From contig NZ_JAGPXN010000021.1 of the NCBI RefSeq assembly GCF_018070575.1, positions 1 through 64,000 on the forward strand: DNA of 64,000 nucleotides, given 5' to 3'. The notes beneath the pieces were generated by a model. The model ran no database searches, was not told the DNA's origin, and saw only the letters and a list, made by a program, of their open reading frames with translations. The position numbers were made by a program, and so were the translations under genes. Shown piece after piece: positions 44,301 through 53,470 of this stretch (position 1 is its first letter; each line of letters opens with the position of its first letter). The stretch comes from Micromonospora sp. C31 (GTDB taxonomy: Bacteria > Actinomycetota > Actinomycetes > Mycobacteriales > Micromonosporaceae).

Positions 44301-45256
44301 CGCGGGCGGGGCGGATCCGTACCGTCCGGGGCGGCGCTGCCCGCCGGTCGCTCGCGGGCGCCGGCCTGGCGCTGCTGCTGGCGCTCGGGGCGGCGGTGCC
44401 CGCGATCGCCGCCGGCCGCGCGGACCCCGGCGCGGAGTGCCCGCCGGGGCAGAGCGACTGCAGCGTCTGGGACGACGACCCCGGCACCCCGGGGGGCCCC
44501 GGAGGCGGGGGCGACGGGGGCGACGGCGGGGGCGGTGACTCGGGCGGCGGGGGCGGCGGCAAGTGTCAGTGGAACGGCCGCTCCATCAAGTGCTACGACG
44601 ACGTGCTCGGCTGGTTCAACAACGGCGACGGCTGCTACTACAAGCTCGCCGAACCGCAGCCCGAGGCCCCCGAGGGCCAGCAGTGGTACGTACGCACATG
44701 CAACGGCGGCGACCTCGGCGCCCAGACCACGGTCCTGCGCGACGCCCCGCCGCCCGGCTTCGGCGCCCCGCCCGACCCGGAGGAACTCGCCCGGCGGGCG
44801 CTGGCGAAGATCACCATCGCGGCGCCCCGGATCGCGGTCGCCCCCCGCCGCAGCAAGGGCCCCGGCCTGGTCGGGCTGCCGGTCTGGATGTGGGGCAGCA
44901 ACAACGACGCGAAGTACTTCGGGCCGACCCAGGAGGCGTCGGAGAGCGAGCGGGGCCTGACCGTACGGATCACGGCGACGTTCGACCGGATCGTCTGGGA
45001 CATGGGTAACGGCCACAAGGAGACCTGCAAGGGCGCCGGCACCGAGTACAAGGCCGGTGGCAGGTTCGCCGGCGGCCGCTCCCCCGACTGCGGCTACGAC
45101 AGCGGCTACCCGAAGGCCGGCGACTACCGGGTGCGGGCCACGACGTACTGGATCGTGACCTGGCAGGGCGGCGGCCAGAGCGGCGTCATCCCCGTCAACC
45201 GGACCACGGGCACGGTGCCGGTCCGGATCAACGAACTTCAGGTGGTGGCCCAGTGA
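44294..45256 (+). CDS. Secreted protein with glycine-rich linker
   Basis: A 320-residue exported protein. The signal peptide (SLAGAGLALLLALGAAVPAIAA) is cleaved near residue 40. A Gly/Asp-rich run follows (residues about 65-88), then a cysteine-containing domain (KCQWNGRSIKCYDDVLGWFN, WYVRTC) and a PKD-like beta domain (GLTVRITATFDRIVWDMGNG, GDYRVRATTYWIVTW). This pattern is seen in actinomycete tad/pilus loci; perhaps a surface component. GTG start overlaps the upstream gene. Confidence 0.75.
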   Translation: MLTRAGRIRTVRGGAARRSLAGAGLALLLALGAAVPAIAAGRADPGAECPPGQSDCSVWDDDPGTPGGPGGGGDGGDGGGGDSGGGGGGKCQWNGRSIKCYDDVLGWFNNGDGCYYKLAEPQPEAPEGQQWYVRTCNGGDLGAQTTVLRDAPPPGFGAPPDPEELARRALAKITIAAPRIAVAPRRSKGPGLVGLPVWMWGSNNDAKYFGPTQEASESERGLTVRITATFDRIVWDMGNGHKETCKGAGTEYKAGGRFAGGRSPDCGYDSGYPKAGDYRVRATTYWIVTWQGGGQSGVIPVNRTTGTVPVRINELQVVAQ

Positions 45257-45311
45257 GCGCGAGGAGTGAGCCGGTCCTGCGAGCCCCGCAGTCGCGAACG
45301 GAGATGGCCCA

Positions 45312-45971
45312 GTGAGTGTGGCGACCCGCAACGGAACTCCGCCGGTGGACGCGCCGGTCGCCCCGCCCAGGGTGGTCCGGCAGCGCCGGATGCGGCCCGG
45401 GCTGCTCGGTCTGGCCGTGCTGCTGATCGCCCTCGGCGGCCTGGGGGCGGCGTTCGCGGTCACCTCGGTACGCGCCACCGGCAGCTACCTGGCGGTGGCC
45501 CGACCGGTCGAGGTCGGCCGGCAGGTCAGCGCCGACGACCTGGTCCCGGTGCAGGTGGCCGGCGGTCGAGGGCTGTCCCCGGTGCCCGCCGACCGGCTCG
45601 ACGAGGTGGTCGGCAAGCGGGCCGCCGTGTCGCTGACCCCCGGCACGCTGCTGACGATGGCCCAGCTCACCGACGACCCGCTGCTCGGGCCGGGCCAGCA
45701 GCAACTCGCGCTGGGGCTGGGCCCCGCCGAGGTGCCCGCCCGCAAACTCCACCCCGGCGACAAGGTCCTGCTCGTCAGCACGCCGGAGGGCAACGACGAC
45801 CGCCCGGCCGGTGCCGCCACCCGGTTCCAGGCGACGGTCATCGACGCCGTCACGTCCGACAAGAACGACGAGGTGGTGGTCTACCTGGCGCTCGCCGTCC
45901 GGGACGTGCCGGCCGTCGTCGCCCTGTCCAGCCAGGAGCGGCTCGCCCTCGTACTGACCGAGGCGGCCTGA
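45312..45971 (+). CDS. SAF-domain protein (CpaB/RcpC-like)
   Basis: A 219-residue protein with a short cytoplasmic N-terminus, one membrane helix (LLGLAVLLIALGGLGAAFAV, residues 31-50) and a SAF domain outside (YLAVARPVEVGRQVSADDLV). CpaB/RcpC proteins belong to Flp pilus assembly in the periplasm or wall space. It precedes the CpaE-like ATPase by 2 nt. Confidence 0.85.
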   Translation: MSVATRNGTPPVDAPVAPPRVVRQRRMRPGLLGLAVLLIALGGLGAAFAVTSVRATGSYLAVARPVEVGRQVSADDLVPVQVAGGRGLSPVPADRLDEVVGKRAAVSLTPGTLLTMAQLTDDPLLGPGQQQLALGLGPAEVPARKLHPGDKVLLVSTPEGNDDRPAGAATRFQATVIDAVTSDKNDEVVVYLALAVRDVPAVVALSSQERLALVLTEAA

Positions 45972-45973
45972 GC

Positions 45974-46774
45974 ATGGCGATCATCGCGTTGGTGTCGGCG
46001 AAGGGCTCCCCGGGCGTCACCACCACCGCCCTGGCCTGCGCCCTGACCTGGCACCGGCGGCTGGTGCTGGCCGAGTGCGACCCGGCCGGCGGGTCGATCC
46101 TCGCCGGCTACCTGGGCGGCGCGCTCGACGGCCCCCGGGGCATCGGCGAGCTGGCGGTCGGCGAGCTGCGCGACGGCAACCTGGAGTCGGCGTTCTGGTC
46201 GCAGCTGGTCGACCTGGACGCGCCGAAGCGGGAGCGGCTGCTGCTGCCCGGCGTCGTCGATCCCGCCCAGGCCGGCAGCGTCACCCCGCTCTGGCAGCGG
46301 TTCGCCGACTTCTTCGGCAGCCTGGAGGGCGGCGACCCGCCGTACGACGTGCTGGTGGACTGCGGGCGGCTGCACGTCGTCGGGCCGCCGTGGCCCCTCC
46401 TGCGCGCCGCCTCGGTGGTGCTGCTGGTCAGCGGCGCCCGGCTCCCCGACCTCTCCGGGACCCGGGCGATGGTCAGGACGATCGAACGGGACTTCGCCGA
46501 GCACCGGGTGCCGCCGGGCACCCTGCGGCTGCTGCTGGTCGGCGACGGCCACGGCAGCGGCGAGGTCAGCAAGGCGCTGCGGCTGCCGGTCGTCGCCCGG
46601 TTGCCGCACGATCCGCGTACGGCCGAGGTGCTCGGCCTCGGCGGCACGGTGCGCGCCGGTCGGCCTCTGATGCGCGCGGCCGGGGCCCTGGAGGTGCCCG
46701 TCGGGGCGCTGCTGGAACGCCGGCGTGCCCGGCTGGCCTGGCCCGTGCCGCAGGGGGTGCCGGATGCGGTTTGA
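45974..46774 (+). CDS. CpaE/TadZ-like MinD-type ATPase
   Basis: A 266-residue P-loop protein with a deviant Walker A (SAKGSPGVTTTALACAL), a Walker B-like DVLVDCGRL and a C-terminal switch region. TadZ/CpaE proteins position the pilus machine at the membrane. No receiver domain is present. It overlaps the TadA gene by 11 nt. Confidence 0.85.
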   Translation: MAIIALVSAKGSPGVTTTALACALTWHRRLVLAECDPAGGSILAGYLGGALDGPRGIGELAVGELRDGNLESAFWSQLVDLDAPKRERLLLPGVVDPAQAGSVTPLWQRFADFFGSLEGGDPPYDVLVDCGRLHVVGPPWPLLRAASVVLLVSGARLPDLSGTRAMVRTIERDFAEHRVPPGTLRLLLVGDGHGSGEVSKALRLPVVARLPHDPRTAEVLGLGGTVRAGRPLMRAAGALEVPVGALLERRRARLAWPVPQGVPDAV

Positions 46775-48302
46775 ACCCGTCTCCGGCGATCCGCGCCGGC
46801 AGCCACCCGGCGCCACCTCCACCGCGCCGCCGCTCGCCCCGGCCAACGGCCGGCACCATTCCGCCGCGCTGCCGGTGCCGGTGCCGGCCATCGCGCCGCG
46901 GCCCGAGCCGACGCCCCGGCCCCGGGTCGACTTCCAGGTGGTCCGCGAGCTGCGCCGGGAACTCAGCGAGCGCCTCGCCCTGTGGCAGCGCGGCCGGGAG
47001 TTCACCGTCGACGAGGAGGACACCGAGCGCGCCCGGCTCGCGGTGACGGTGGTGGCCGAGTACGCCGACGCGGTGCGCCGGGCCGGCACCCCGATGGCGG
47101 CCGGCGAGGAGCGGATCCTGCTCGACCAGGTGACCGCCGAGCTGGCCGGGCTCGGCCGCCTCCAGACGCTGCTGGTCGACGACACCATCGAGGAGGTGCA
47201 CATCCTCGGCTGCGACCAGGTGCGCGTCACCCGGCACGGCGGCGGGGTCGACTGGGTGGAGCCGATCGCCGACAGCGACGACGAGCTGGTGGAGATCCTC
47301 CAGGCGGCGGCCCGCCGGGCCGGGGCCACCGAGCGTTCGCTGTCGACCTCCAAGCCCACCCTCGACCTGCAACTGCCCGACGGCAGCCGGCTCGCGGCGG
47401 TGTTCCTGGTCAGCCACCGCCCGTACGCGGTGATCCGCAAGCACAACACGCTGGACGTGAGCCTCGACGACCTCGCCGGGAGCCGGGGCGACCTGGACGA
47501 GATGATCGACCCGCTGGTGCGCGACTTCCTCCGCGCGTCCATGCGCGCCGGGCTGAACATCATGGTGGCCGGGCTCGCGGGTGCGGGGAAGACCACGGTG
47601 ATCCGGGCGTTGATGGACGAGATCCCGGCCGACGAGCCGTACGTGCTGTTGGAGGAGAGCCGGGAGCTGCTGCCGGCCCGCCGCCGGCTCAAGCACCGGG
47701 CGGTGATGAGCTTCGAGGCCCGGGAGGGGCACGGCGAACGCGGGGCGGACGGCCGCCCGGCCGGCGAGGTGAGCATCGCCGACCTGATCCCGCTCTCCCT
47801 GCGCATGGGCGTGCTGCGGATCATCGTCGGCGAGGTCCGGTCCCGGGAGATCGTCCCGATGCTCCAGGCCATGACGACCAGCCGTGGCTCGATGTGCACC
47901 ATCCACGCGCGTACGCCCGCCGGGGTGAGCGAGCGGATCATCGAGCTGGCGCTCGCGCACGGCCGGGAGATGACCGTCGACCAGGCCCGCCGGATGGCCG
48001 GCAACGCACTCGACCTGATCGTCTACGTCACCGTCGAGGACGAGACCGCGATCGGCGGGCGCAAGCACCGCTTCGTCTCGCACGTCGAGGAGGTCATCGG
48101 CGTCGGCGACGGCAACCGGATCACCACCACCCAGGTGTTCGGGCCCGGGCCGGACGGGCGGGCCGTGCCCCGGCACCTGCCCGAGCGGGTGCGCGCCCAG
48201 CTCCTGCGGGTCGGCTACGACGCCCGGCTGCTCAGCCGGTGGATCGAGGCCGGGACGGGCGCGTGGCGGCGGCCCCGGCACACCCGCCTCGGACGGCGGT
48301 GA
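46764..48302 (+). CDS. tadA: TadA/CpaF-type secretion ATPase
   Basis: A 512-residue type II/IV secretion ATPase that powers Flp pilus assembly. After a proline-rich N-terminus (about 50 residues) come the N-terminal domain (EEVHILGCDQVRV), Walker A VAGLAGAGKTTVIRAL, the Asp box, LLEESRELLPARR and the Walker B-like LRIIVGEVRSREIVPML, and the His box (SMCTIHARTP). ATG at 46764. First of three tightly coupled genes tadABC. Confidence 0.93.
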   Translation: MRFEPVSGDPRRQPPGATSTAPPLAPANGRHHSAALPVPVPAIAPRPEPTPRPRVDFQVVRELRRELSERLALWQRGREFTVDEEDTERARLAVTVVAEYADAVRRAGTPMAAGEERILLDQVTAELAGLGRLQTLLVDDTIEEVHILGCDQVRVTRHGGGVDWVEPIADSDDELVEILQAAARRAGATERSLSTSKPTLDLQLPDGSRLAAVFLVSHRPYAVIRKHNTLDVSLDDLAGSRGDLDEMIDPLVRDFLRASMRAGLNIMVAGLAGAGKTTVIRALMDEIPADEPYVLLEESRELLPARRRLKHRAVMSFEAREGHGERGADGRPAGEVSIADLIPLSLRMGVLRIIVGEVRSREIVPMLQAMTTSRGSMCTIHARTPAGVSERIIELALAHGREMTVDQARRMAGNALDLIVYVTVEDETAIGGRKHRFVSHVEEVIGVGDGNRITTTQVFGPGPDGRAVPRHLPERVRAQLLRVGYDARLLSRWIEAGTGAWRRPRHTRLGRR

Positions 48303-49210
48303 CGTCGATGCTGGACAACGTCGAACTCGTCGCGGTGGTCTCCGGGGCCGCCTGCGTCGCGGGGCTGCTGCTGGCGGTCGTCGCGCTGGTCGGCACCCGC
48401 CGGCCGCCCGGCGGCCGGCCCGGCACGGGCCGGGGCCTGGACCGGCTGTGGAAGGGCCCGAGCGCCAACCCGCGCGAGCAGCGGGCGCACCAGGCGCTGC
48501 TGGTCGGCGCCCTGGTCGCGGGCGCGCTGGCCTTCCTGGTCACCGGGCTGCCGGTGGTCGGCCTGCTGGTCGCGGTGGCCGTACCGGGCACCCCCTGGCT
48601 GTTCTCCGTCGGCAAGGCCGAGCAGCGGGCCATCGCCCGCATCGAGGCGGTCGGCGAGTGGACGCGCCGACTCAAGGACGTCTCCGCCACCGGCCAGGGG
48701 CTCCAGCAGACGATCATCGGTACGGTCGCCACCGCGCCCGAGGAGATCCAGGAGGAGGTACGGCTGCTCGCCGCCCGCCTCCAGGCCGGCTGGCTGGCCC
48801 GCTCCGCGCTGCTCGCCTTCGCCGACGAGATCGGCGACCCCGTCTGCGACCAGGCGGTGGCCGCGCTGATCCTGCACGTGACCGACCGGGGTGAGCGCCT
48901 CGGCGACGTACTCGGCTCGATCGCGCAGGCGGCGGCGGCCGAGGTGGCCACCCGCCGCGAGATCGAGGCGAAGCGCACCCAGCCCCGCTTCGCGGTCCGC
49001 TTCCTCACCGGCATGACCCTGGCCACCGTCGCGTACGGGCTGCTCAACACCGAGTACATCAGCCCGTACGGCACGCCCTTCGGGCAGCTCGTGATGGCGG
49101 CGCTCGGCGCGGCCTTCGTCGGGCTGCTGGCCTGGGTGCGGTCGATGAGCCAGCCCCGCCGGCCCGCGCGCTTCCTGCCCGCCCCGGACCCGGAGGAGGT
49201 GCTCGCGTGA
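48299..49210 (+). CDS. tadB: TadB-like inner-membrane platform protein
   Basis: A 303-residue type II secretion F-domain membrane protein. A first helix (VAVVSGAACVAGLLLAVVAL), a paired segment near residue 65-100, the F domain (RIEAVGEWTRRLKDVSATGQ) and two C-terminal helices are visible. The GTG at 48299 overlaps the previous stop by 4 nt; an in-frame ATG at 48308 is the alternative. Confidence 0.88.
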   Translation: MTSMLDNVELVAVVSGAACVAGLLLAVVALVGTRRPPGGRPGTGRGLDRLWKGPSANPREQRAHQALLVGALVAGALAFLVTGLPVVGLLVAVAVPGTPWLFSVGKAEQRAIARIEAVGEWTRRLKDVSATGQGLQQTIIGTVATAPEEIQEEVRLLAARLQAGWLARSALLAFADEIGDPVCDQAVAALILHVTDRGERLGDVLGSIAQAAAAEVATRREIEAKRTQPRFAVRFLTGMTLATVAYGLLNTEYISPYGTPFGQLVMAALGAAFVGLLAWVRSMSQPRRPARFLPAPDPEEVLA

Positions 49211-50091
49211 TCGGTTCCGTGGTCCTCAACTGGCAGCTCGCGGTCGCCGTCTGCGGCGGGGCGACGGTCGGGCTGGGCGTCTTCCTGGTGGTCCGCGAGC
49301 TGGTGCCGGCCACCCCCGCGCTCGGGCCCGCGCTGCGCCGGCTGCACCAACCGGCCGGCGTCGGGCAGCTCGCCGCGCCCGCCGACCGGCGGCTGGAGTG
49401 GCTCACCGGGCTGTCCCGCTGGCTGCGGCCACCGCACCGGCAGCTCGCCCTGATCGACCGCACGCCCGAGCAGTACGCCCTGTCGATGCTGCTCTCGACG
49501 CTGATCGGGCTCGCCGCGCCGACGCTGCTCGGCGTCACCCTGTTCGTCGTCGGGGTCCGGCTGCCGGTGGTCGTACCCGTGCTGGGCAGCCTCGGGCTGG
49601 CGCTGCTCTGCGCCCTGATCGCGCACCGGTCGGTGCTGGACCGGGCGGACAAGGCGCGCGACGAGTTCCGCCAGGCGGTCTGCGCCTACCTCGACCTGGT
49701 CGCCCTGCAACTCTCCGCCGCGCACGGGCCGGTGCAGTCGCTGGAGCGGGCGGCGGCGGTCTGTGACGGCTGGGTCTTCGACCGCATCTCCGAGTCACTG
49801 CGGATCGCGCAGATGCAGATGCACTCGCCGTGGGACGAGCTGCGCGACCTCGCCGACCGGATCGGTATCCCGGAACTGGGCGACGTCGGCGCGATCATGC
49901 GCGTCTCGGGCAGCGAGGGCGCGCAGGTGCACGAGACCCTGCGCAGCCGCGCCGACTCGCTGCGCGACCAGATCCGCACCGACAACCTGGCCCGGGCCGA
50001 GGGGGTGACCAGCCGGCTCGACATCCCCGGGGCGCTGCTGGTCTTCGTCCTGCTCGGCTTCGCCGTCTATCCGTTCATCGCCCGCCTGTGA
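49207..50091 (+). CDS. tadC: TadC-like inner-membrane platform protein
   Basis: A 294-residue partner of TadB. Helices at the N-terminus (AVAVCGGATVGLGVFLVV) and middle (LGVTLFVVGVRLPVVVPVLG) and the T2SSF domain (AVCAYLDLVALQLSAAHGPV, then GSEGAQVHETLRSRADSLRD), ending in a C-terminal membrane helix (ALLVFVLLGFAVYPFIARL). GTG 49207 overlaps the tadB stop. Confidence 0.88.
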   Translation: MIGSVVLNWQLAVAVCGGATVGLGVFLVVRELVPATPALGPALRRLHQPAGVGQLAAPADRRLEWLTGLSRWLRPPHRQLALIDRTPEQYALSMLLSTLIGLAAPTLLGVTLFVVGVRLPVVVPVLGSLGLALLCALIAHRSVLDRADKARDEFRQAVCAYLDLVALQLSAAHGPVQSLERAAAVCDGWVFDRISESLRIAQMQMHSPWDELRDLADRIGIPELGDVGAIMRVSGSEGAQVHETLRSRADSLRDQIRTDNLARAEGVTSRLDIPGALLVFVLLGFAVYPFIARL

Positions 50092-50130
50092 TCCGACCCC
50101 TGTGGTCCGCCCCGAGAGAAGGAGCACGTC

Positions 50131-50334
50131 ATGTCCGTCATCACCCGCCTGCACGTCGCGCTGACGACACGTCTGGCCGAGCTGCGCGAGAACGGCGAGC
50201 GGGGCGACAGCCCCGTACCCACCGCCGTGATCATCTTCGGTCTGGTCGCCGTCGCGATGGCGGTCACCGCCGCCGCCCTCGGCGCCGCCAACGACTGGAT
50301 GAAGAACATCCCCACCCACCAGGCCCCGAAGTAA
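50131..50334 (+). CDS. Flp-type pilin (short)
   Basis: A 67-residue pilin-like protein: basic cytoplasmic leader to about residue 25, then the hydrophobic helix PTAVIIFGLVAVAMAVTAAALG and a short polar end (NDWMKNIPTHQAPK). Size and layout fit the major Flp subunit or a DUF4244 pilin. The G/X-E cleavage motif of classical Flp is not obvious. AGAAGGAG precedes the ATG. Confidence 0.75.
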   Translation: MSVITRLHVALTTRLAELRENGERGDSPVPTAVIIFGLVAVAMAVTAAALGAANDWMKNIPTHQAPK

Positions 50335-50343
50335 CGCCGGGCC

Positions 50344-50880
50344 GTGCGCCGAGCAGACTCCGTCCCGGGACGCCGGGCGGCCACCGCCGCCCGGCACCCC
50401 GGTCCGACCGCCACCGGACACCCCGGTCCGACCGGCGTCCGGCGCTTCGGTCCGACCGGCGTCCGGCGCTTCGGTCCGGCCGTCGTCCGGCGGCTCGCGG
50501 CTGGCGGGGCCGACCGGGGAGCCAACCCGGTCGAGTTGGCGGTGGCCATGCCGGCGATCATGCTGCTGCTCTTCGCCTCGATCCAGACCGCCGCCTGGTT
50601 CGTCGCCCGCTCCACCGCGCTCAACGCCGCGCAGAGCGGGGTCAACGCGCAGCGGCTGCACCAGGCACCGTCGGGGGCCGGCGAGGCCCGCGCCGTCCGG
50701 TTCCTGCGGGCCTCGGGCGGCTGGCTCGTCGGCTGGGACGATCCCGCACCGAGCTGCCAGACCGCCGCGACCGAGGTGACCTGCACGGTGCGCGGGCGGT
50801 CCCTGTCGGTCGTACCCGGGGTCAGCTTCCCGGTGCGCCAGACCGCCCACGGAACCGTGGAACGGTGGACCACGCCGTGA
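50344..50880 (+). CDS. TadE-like minor pilin with 8-residue repeats
   Basis: A 178-residue TadE-like protein. The N-terminal cytoplasmic tail contains an 8-residue repeat (GPTATGHP, GPTGVRRF twice, GPAVVRRL) encoded by a 24-bp tandem repeat at 50401-50496. Then GANPVELAVAMPAIMLLLFASIQ is the TadE pilin-like helix with the conserved Glu. The globular end has two cysteines. GTG 50344. Confidence 0.82.
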   Translation: MRRADSVPGRRAATAARHPGPTATGHPGPTGVRRFGPTGVRRFGPAVVRRLAAGGADRGANPVELAVAMPAIMLLLFASIQTAAWFVARSTALNAAQSGVNAQRLHQAPSGAGEARAVRFLRASGGWLVGWDDPAPSCQTAATEVTCTVRGRSLSVVPGVSFPVRQTAHGTVERWTTP

Positions 50881-51344
50881 GCCGTACCGCCGAGCGGGGC
50901 TCGGTCTCGATCGAGGTGGCGGTGCTCGCCCCCGCCTTCATCGCGCTGATCGTCCTGGCCGGCGTCGCCGGGCGTACCGCCGTGGCCGCCGAGGCGATCG
51001 ACGCCGCCGCCCACGACGCCGCCCGCGCCGCCTCGATCTCCCGGGACGCCCGCACCGCCCGCGCCGAGGCCCGGGACGCGGCCCGCCGGCAGCTCGACTG
51101 GCGCGGCCTGAACTGCGCCGGCACTCCCGAGGTGACGTTCAGCGGTGCGGTACGCGGCGCCCCCACCAGCTTCGACGCGGCGTTCCGCAGCTCGGTCGGG
51201 CAGGACGCCTCGGTGACCGTCCGGATCGCGTGCACGGTCTCGTACGGCGACCTGCACCTGTCCGTCCTGCCGGGGATGCCCGGGGGCAAGCGTGTGTCGG
51301 CGAGCTTCACGTCACCGCTGGACCGCTACCGGAGCCGGGGATGA
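50877..51344 (+). CDS. TadE-like minor pilin 2
   Basis: A 155-residue TadE-like protein: RGSVSIEVAVLAPAFIALIV (residues about 7-26) with the glutamate expected at the pilin-like cleavage site, a long helix (AAHDAARAASISRDARTAR) and a beta domain with two cysteines. GTG 50877 overlaps the preceding gene by 4 nt, and its stop overlaps the next start. Confidence 0.82.
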   Translation: MSRTAERGSVSIEVAVLAPAFIALIVLAGVAGRTAVAAEAIDAAAHDAARAASISRDARTARAEARDAARRQLDWRGLNCAGTPEVTFSGAVRGAPTSFDAAFRSSVGQDASVTVRIACTVSYGDLHLSVLPGMPGGKRVSASFTSPLDRYRSRG

Positions 51345-51772
51345 CCGCCGTCGCCGGCCGGCACGAGCTGGGCCGGGTGAGCATCTTCCTCGCGGTGGCG
51401 ATGACCGGCGTCCTCGCCGTGATCGGCATGGCCTTCGACGGCGCGGGCCAGCTGCGCACGTTGCAGCGGGCCGACAACCTCGCGGCGGAGGCCGCCCGCG
51501 CCGGCGGCCAGGCCATCGACCGGGCCACCGCCATCGAGGGCGGGCCGACCCGGATCAACCGTCCCCAGGCCCGCCGGGCCGTCGCCGGCTACCTCGCCGC
51601 CGCCGGCGCCGCCGGCCACACCGTCAGCTTCCCGGTCGTCGACGGGGAGACCCGGGTCCGGGTACGCGTCACCGTCACGCACCGCAGATCCATGCTCGGC
51701 CTGTTCGGCTTCGACGAGACCGTCACCGTCTCCGGCGAGGCGACCGCGCGACCGCTCACCGGAGCACCGTAG
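51341..51772 (+). CDS. TadG-like pilus assembly protein
   Basis: A 143-residue protein with GRVSIFLAVAMTGVLAVIGM as an N-terminal membrane helix, then AFDGAGQLRTLQRADNLAAEAARAGGQAID, the pattern of TadG/Tad_Flp N-termini, and a short beta domain. ATG at 51341 overlaps the previous stop. Confidence 0.8.
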   Translation: MTAVAGRHELGRVSIFLAVAMTGVLAVIGMAFDGAGQLRTLQRADNLAAEAARAGGQAIDRATAIEGGPTRINRPQARRAVAGYLAAAGAAGHTVSFPVVDGETRVRVRVTVTHRRSMLGLFGFDETVTVSGEATARPLTGAP

Positions 51773-51787
51773 GAAGGGAAGGCAGCC

Positions 51788-53215
51788 ATGGCCGCATCGG
51801 GGCGTTCCGCCGTACGGCGGACCGGACGAATCCTGACCGGGTTCGGCGCGCTCGTCGTGCTCTGCGCGGTGCTGGTCGGAGCGCCGGTGGCGCTGCTCGC
51901 CCTCGCCGGCAACCCGCTGCCCGACCACCTGCCCACCGTCGCGGAGGTCGGCTCGACGCTGACCAGCCGCGACGACGGGCGGCTCTTCCTGCGGGCGCTG
52001 GCGCTGGCCGGCTGGTTCGGCTGGGCCACGTTCGCCTTCTCCGTGCTGCTCGAACTCTGCGCGCAGGTGCTGCGCCGGCCCGCGCCCCGGCTGCCGGGGA
52101 TGAGTCGCCAGCAGCGGGCCGCCGCCGCGCTGGTCGGTTCGGTCGCGCTGATCCTCGCGGCCAGCCCGGCGGCGAGCGCGGCGACGGCGATGAGCGGCCC
52201 GTACGCCCTGCCGGCGGCACCGGCCGCGACCGGTGTGGAGGCCGCCTGGCCGGGCGCGGCGGCGCACACCGCCTGGGCCGCCCCGGCGGTCGAGGTCGCC
52301 CGGCCCGCCTCGGCCGCCCGCCCGTTGTCGGCCGCGCTGCCTGCTCAGCCCCCGACGACTGTCGAGGTCGCGTGGCCGGCAGCGACCGCCTCGTCCCCGT
52401 CGGCCACCGCAGCCCAGCCGGCCGCCTCGTCGGTGGCCTCGTATGCCGCGGCCACCTCGGACGAGGGTACGGCGGTCTACCGGGTGGCCCGGGGCGACCA
52501 CCTGGGCGCCGTCGCCCAGCGCTACCTGGACGAGTTCGCCGACTACCGGGAGTTGGCCGCGCTGAACCGGCTCGGCGACCCCGACCGGATCCACCCGGGT
52601 CAACTGCTGAAGCTGCCCGGGAACGCCGAGGACGGGGGTGCCCGCCGGCACGCCACCGGCCGCCTCGTCGCCCGCCCGACCCCACCCGCACCCGCTCGAC
52701 CGGCCCCACAACCGGCGCCCGGGCAGGCCGCTCCGGACCGGGCGATCCCGCCCCCGCCAGCGGCCGAGGCCCCGGTGCCGCCCCCGGCGAAGACGAACGC
52801 CGGTGAGGCCCCCACCGTGACGGTGGGAGCCGCCCGGGCCGGCGAGCCAGATCGGGTGAACCGGCCCCTCGCGGTCTCCGCCGTCCTGGCGGTGGCGAGC
52901 ATCGTCGGCGCGCAGATCGGCGCGGTCCTGGGCCTGCGCCGCCGCCCGGGCCACGTACCGGCCGGCGCGGGTCGGACCACCTCGGCCGCCCGCGGTGGCA
53001 CCCTCGCTCGCCGGGGCACCACCACGACCAGACGCGGCACGGGGCACCGGGGCGCCGGCGACGCCCGAGGAGGCAGCGCGATCAGGGTCGACCCGGGCGG
53101 CACGGCCACCGGTGCCCAGGATTCCGCTCACCCGACCGGTCACGGTTCCGCGCACCCCGCCGGCCATGGTCGCGCGGGCACGGACGGGTCGATCGGCCGC
53201 CACCGCCGCCCCTGA
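51788..53215 (+). CDS. Membrane LysM-domain protein closing the tad operon
   Basis: A 475-residue protein. Four membrane segments are visible: residues 14-40 (FGALVVLCAVLVGAPVALLA), 70-92, 113-133 and one near 365-385 (LAVSAVLAVASIVGAQIGAV). Between the third and fourth is a LysM domain (YRVARGDHLGAVAQRYLD, HPGQLLKLP) flanked by Ala/Pro linkers; the C-terminus is Gly/Thr/Arg-rich. The N-terminal part is the same architecture found in the N-terminal half of BTAD regulators of mobile elements, here without the BTAD. It may anchor the pilus machine to peptidoglycan. GGAAGGGAAGG before the ATG. Confidence 0.85.
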   Translation: MAASGRSAVRRTGRILTGFGALVVLCAVLVGAPVALLALAGNPLPDHLPTVAEVGSTLTSRDDGRLFLRALALAGWFGWATFAFSVLLELCAQVLRRPAPRLPGMSRQQRAAAALVGSVALILAASPAASAATAMSGPYALPAAPAATGVEAAWPGAAAHTAWAAPAVEVARPASAARPLSAALPAQPPTTVEVAWPAATASSPSATAAQPAASSVASYAAATSDEGTAVYRVARGDHLGAVAQRYLDEFADYRELAALNRLGDPDRIHPGQLLKLPGNAEDGGARRHATGRLVARPTPPAPARPAPQPAPGQAAPDRAIPPPPAAEAPVPPPAKTNAGEAPTVTVGAARAGEPDRVNRPLAVSAVLAVASIVGAQIGAVLGLRRRPGHVPAGAGRTTSAARGGTLARRGTTTTRRGTGHRGAGDARGGSAIRVDPGGTATGAQDSAHPTGHGSAHPAGHGRAGTDGSIGRHRRP

Positions 53216-53279
53216 CCACCCACCCCGCCCCGCCCTGACCACCCACCCCGCCCCATCGCCCACCCGCACCCGCACCCGG

Positions 53280-53336
53280 TGATCAAGAGGTTTGGTCAAG
53301 CCACAGAGATCGAAGTCGACCCAAACCTCTTGATCA
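53280..53336. terminator. Palindromic terminator, probably an interspersed element
   Basis: Perfect 16-bp arms (TGATCAAGAGGTTTGG and its complement) with a 25-nt loop, between convergent genes. AT-richer than its surroundings. I recall similar TGATCAAGAGGTTTG palindromes at many places in Micromonospora genomes, which would make it a repeated terminator element. Confidence 0.75.
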
Positions 53337-53470
53337 ACAGCGCAGGCGCGGCCCGAAGGGCCGGACGGCCGCACGGCCCGAGGGCCGGCAGCGGAGGCAC
53401 GGCCGGAGAGCGGGACGGCAGCGGAGGCCCGGCCCGAGGGGCCGGAGGCCGGGTGGAGGGGGAGCGCCGG

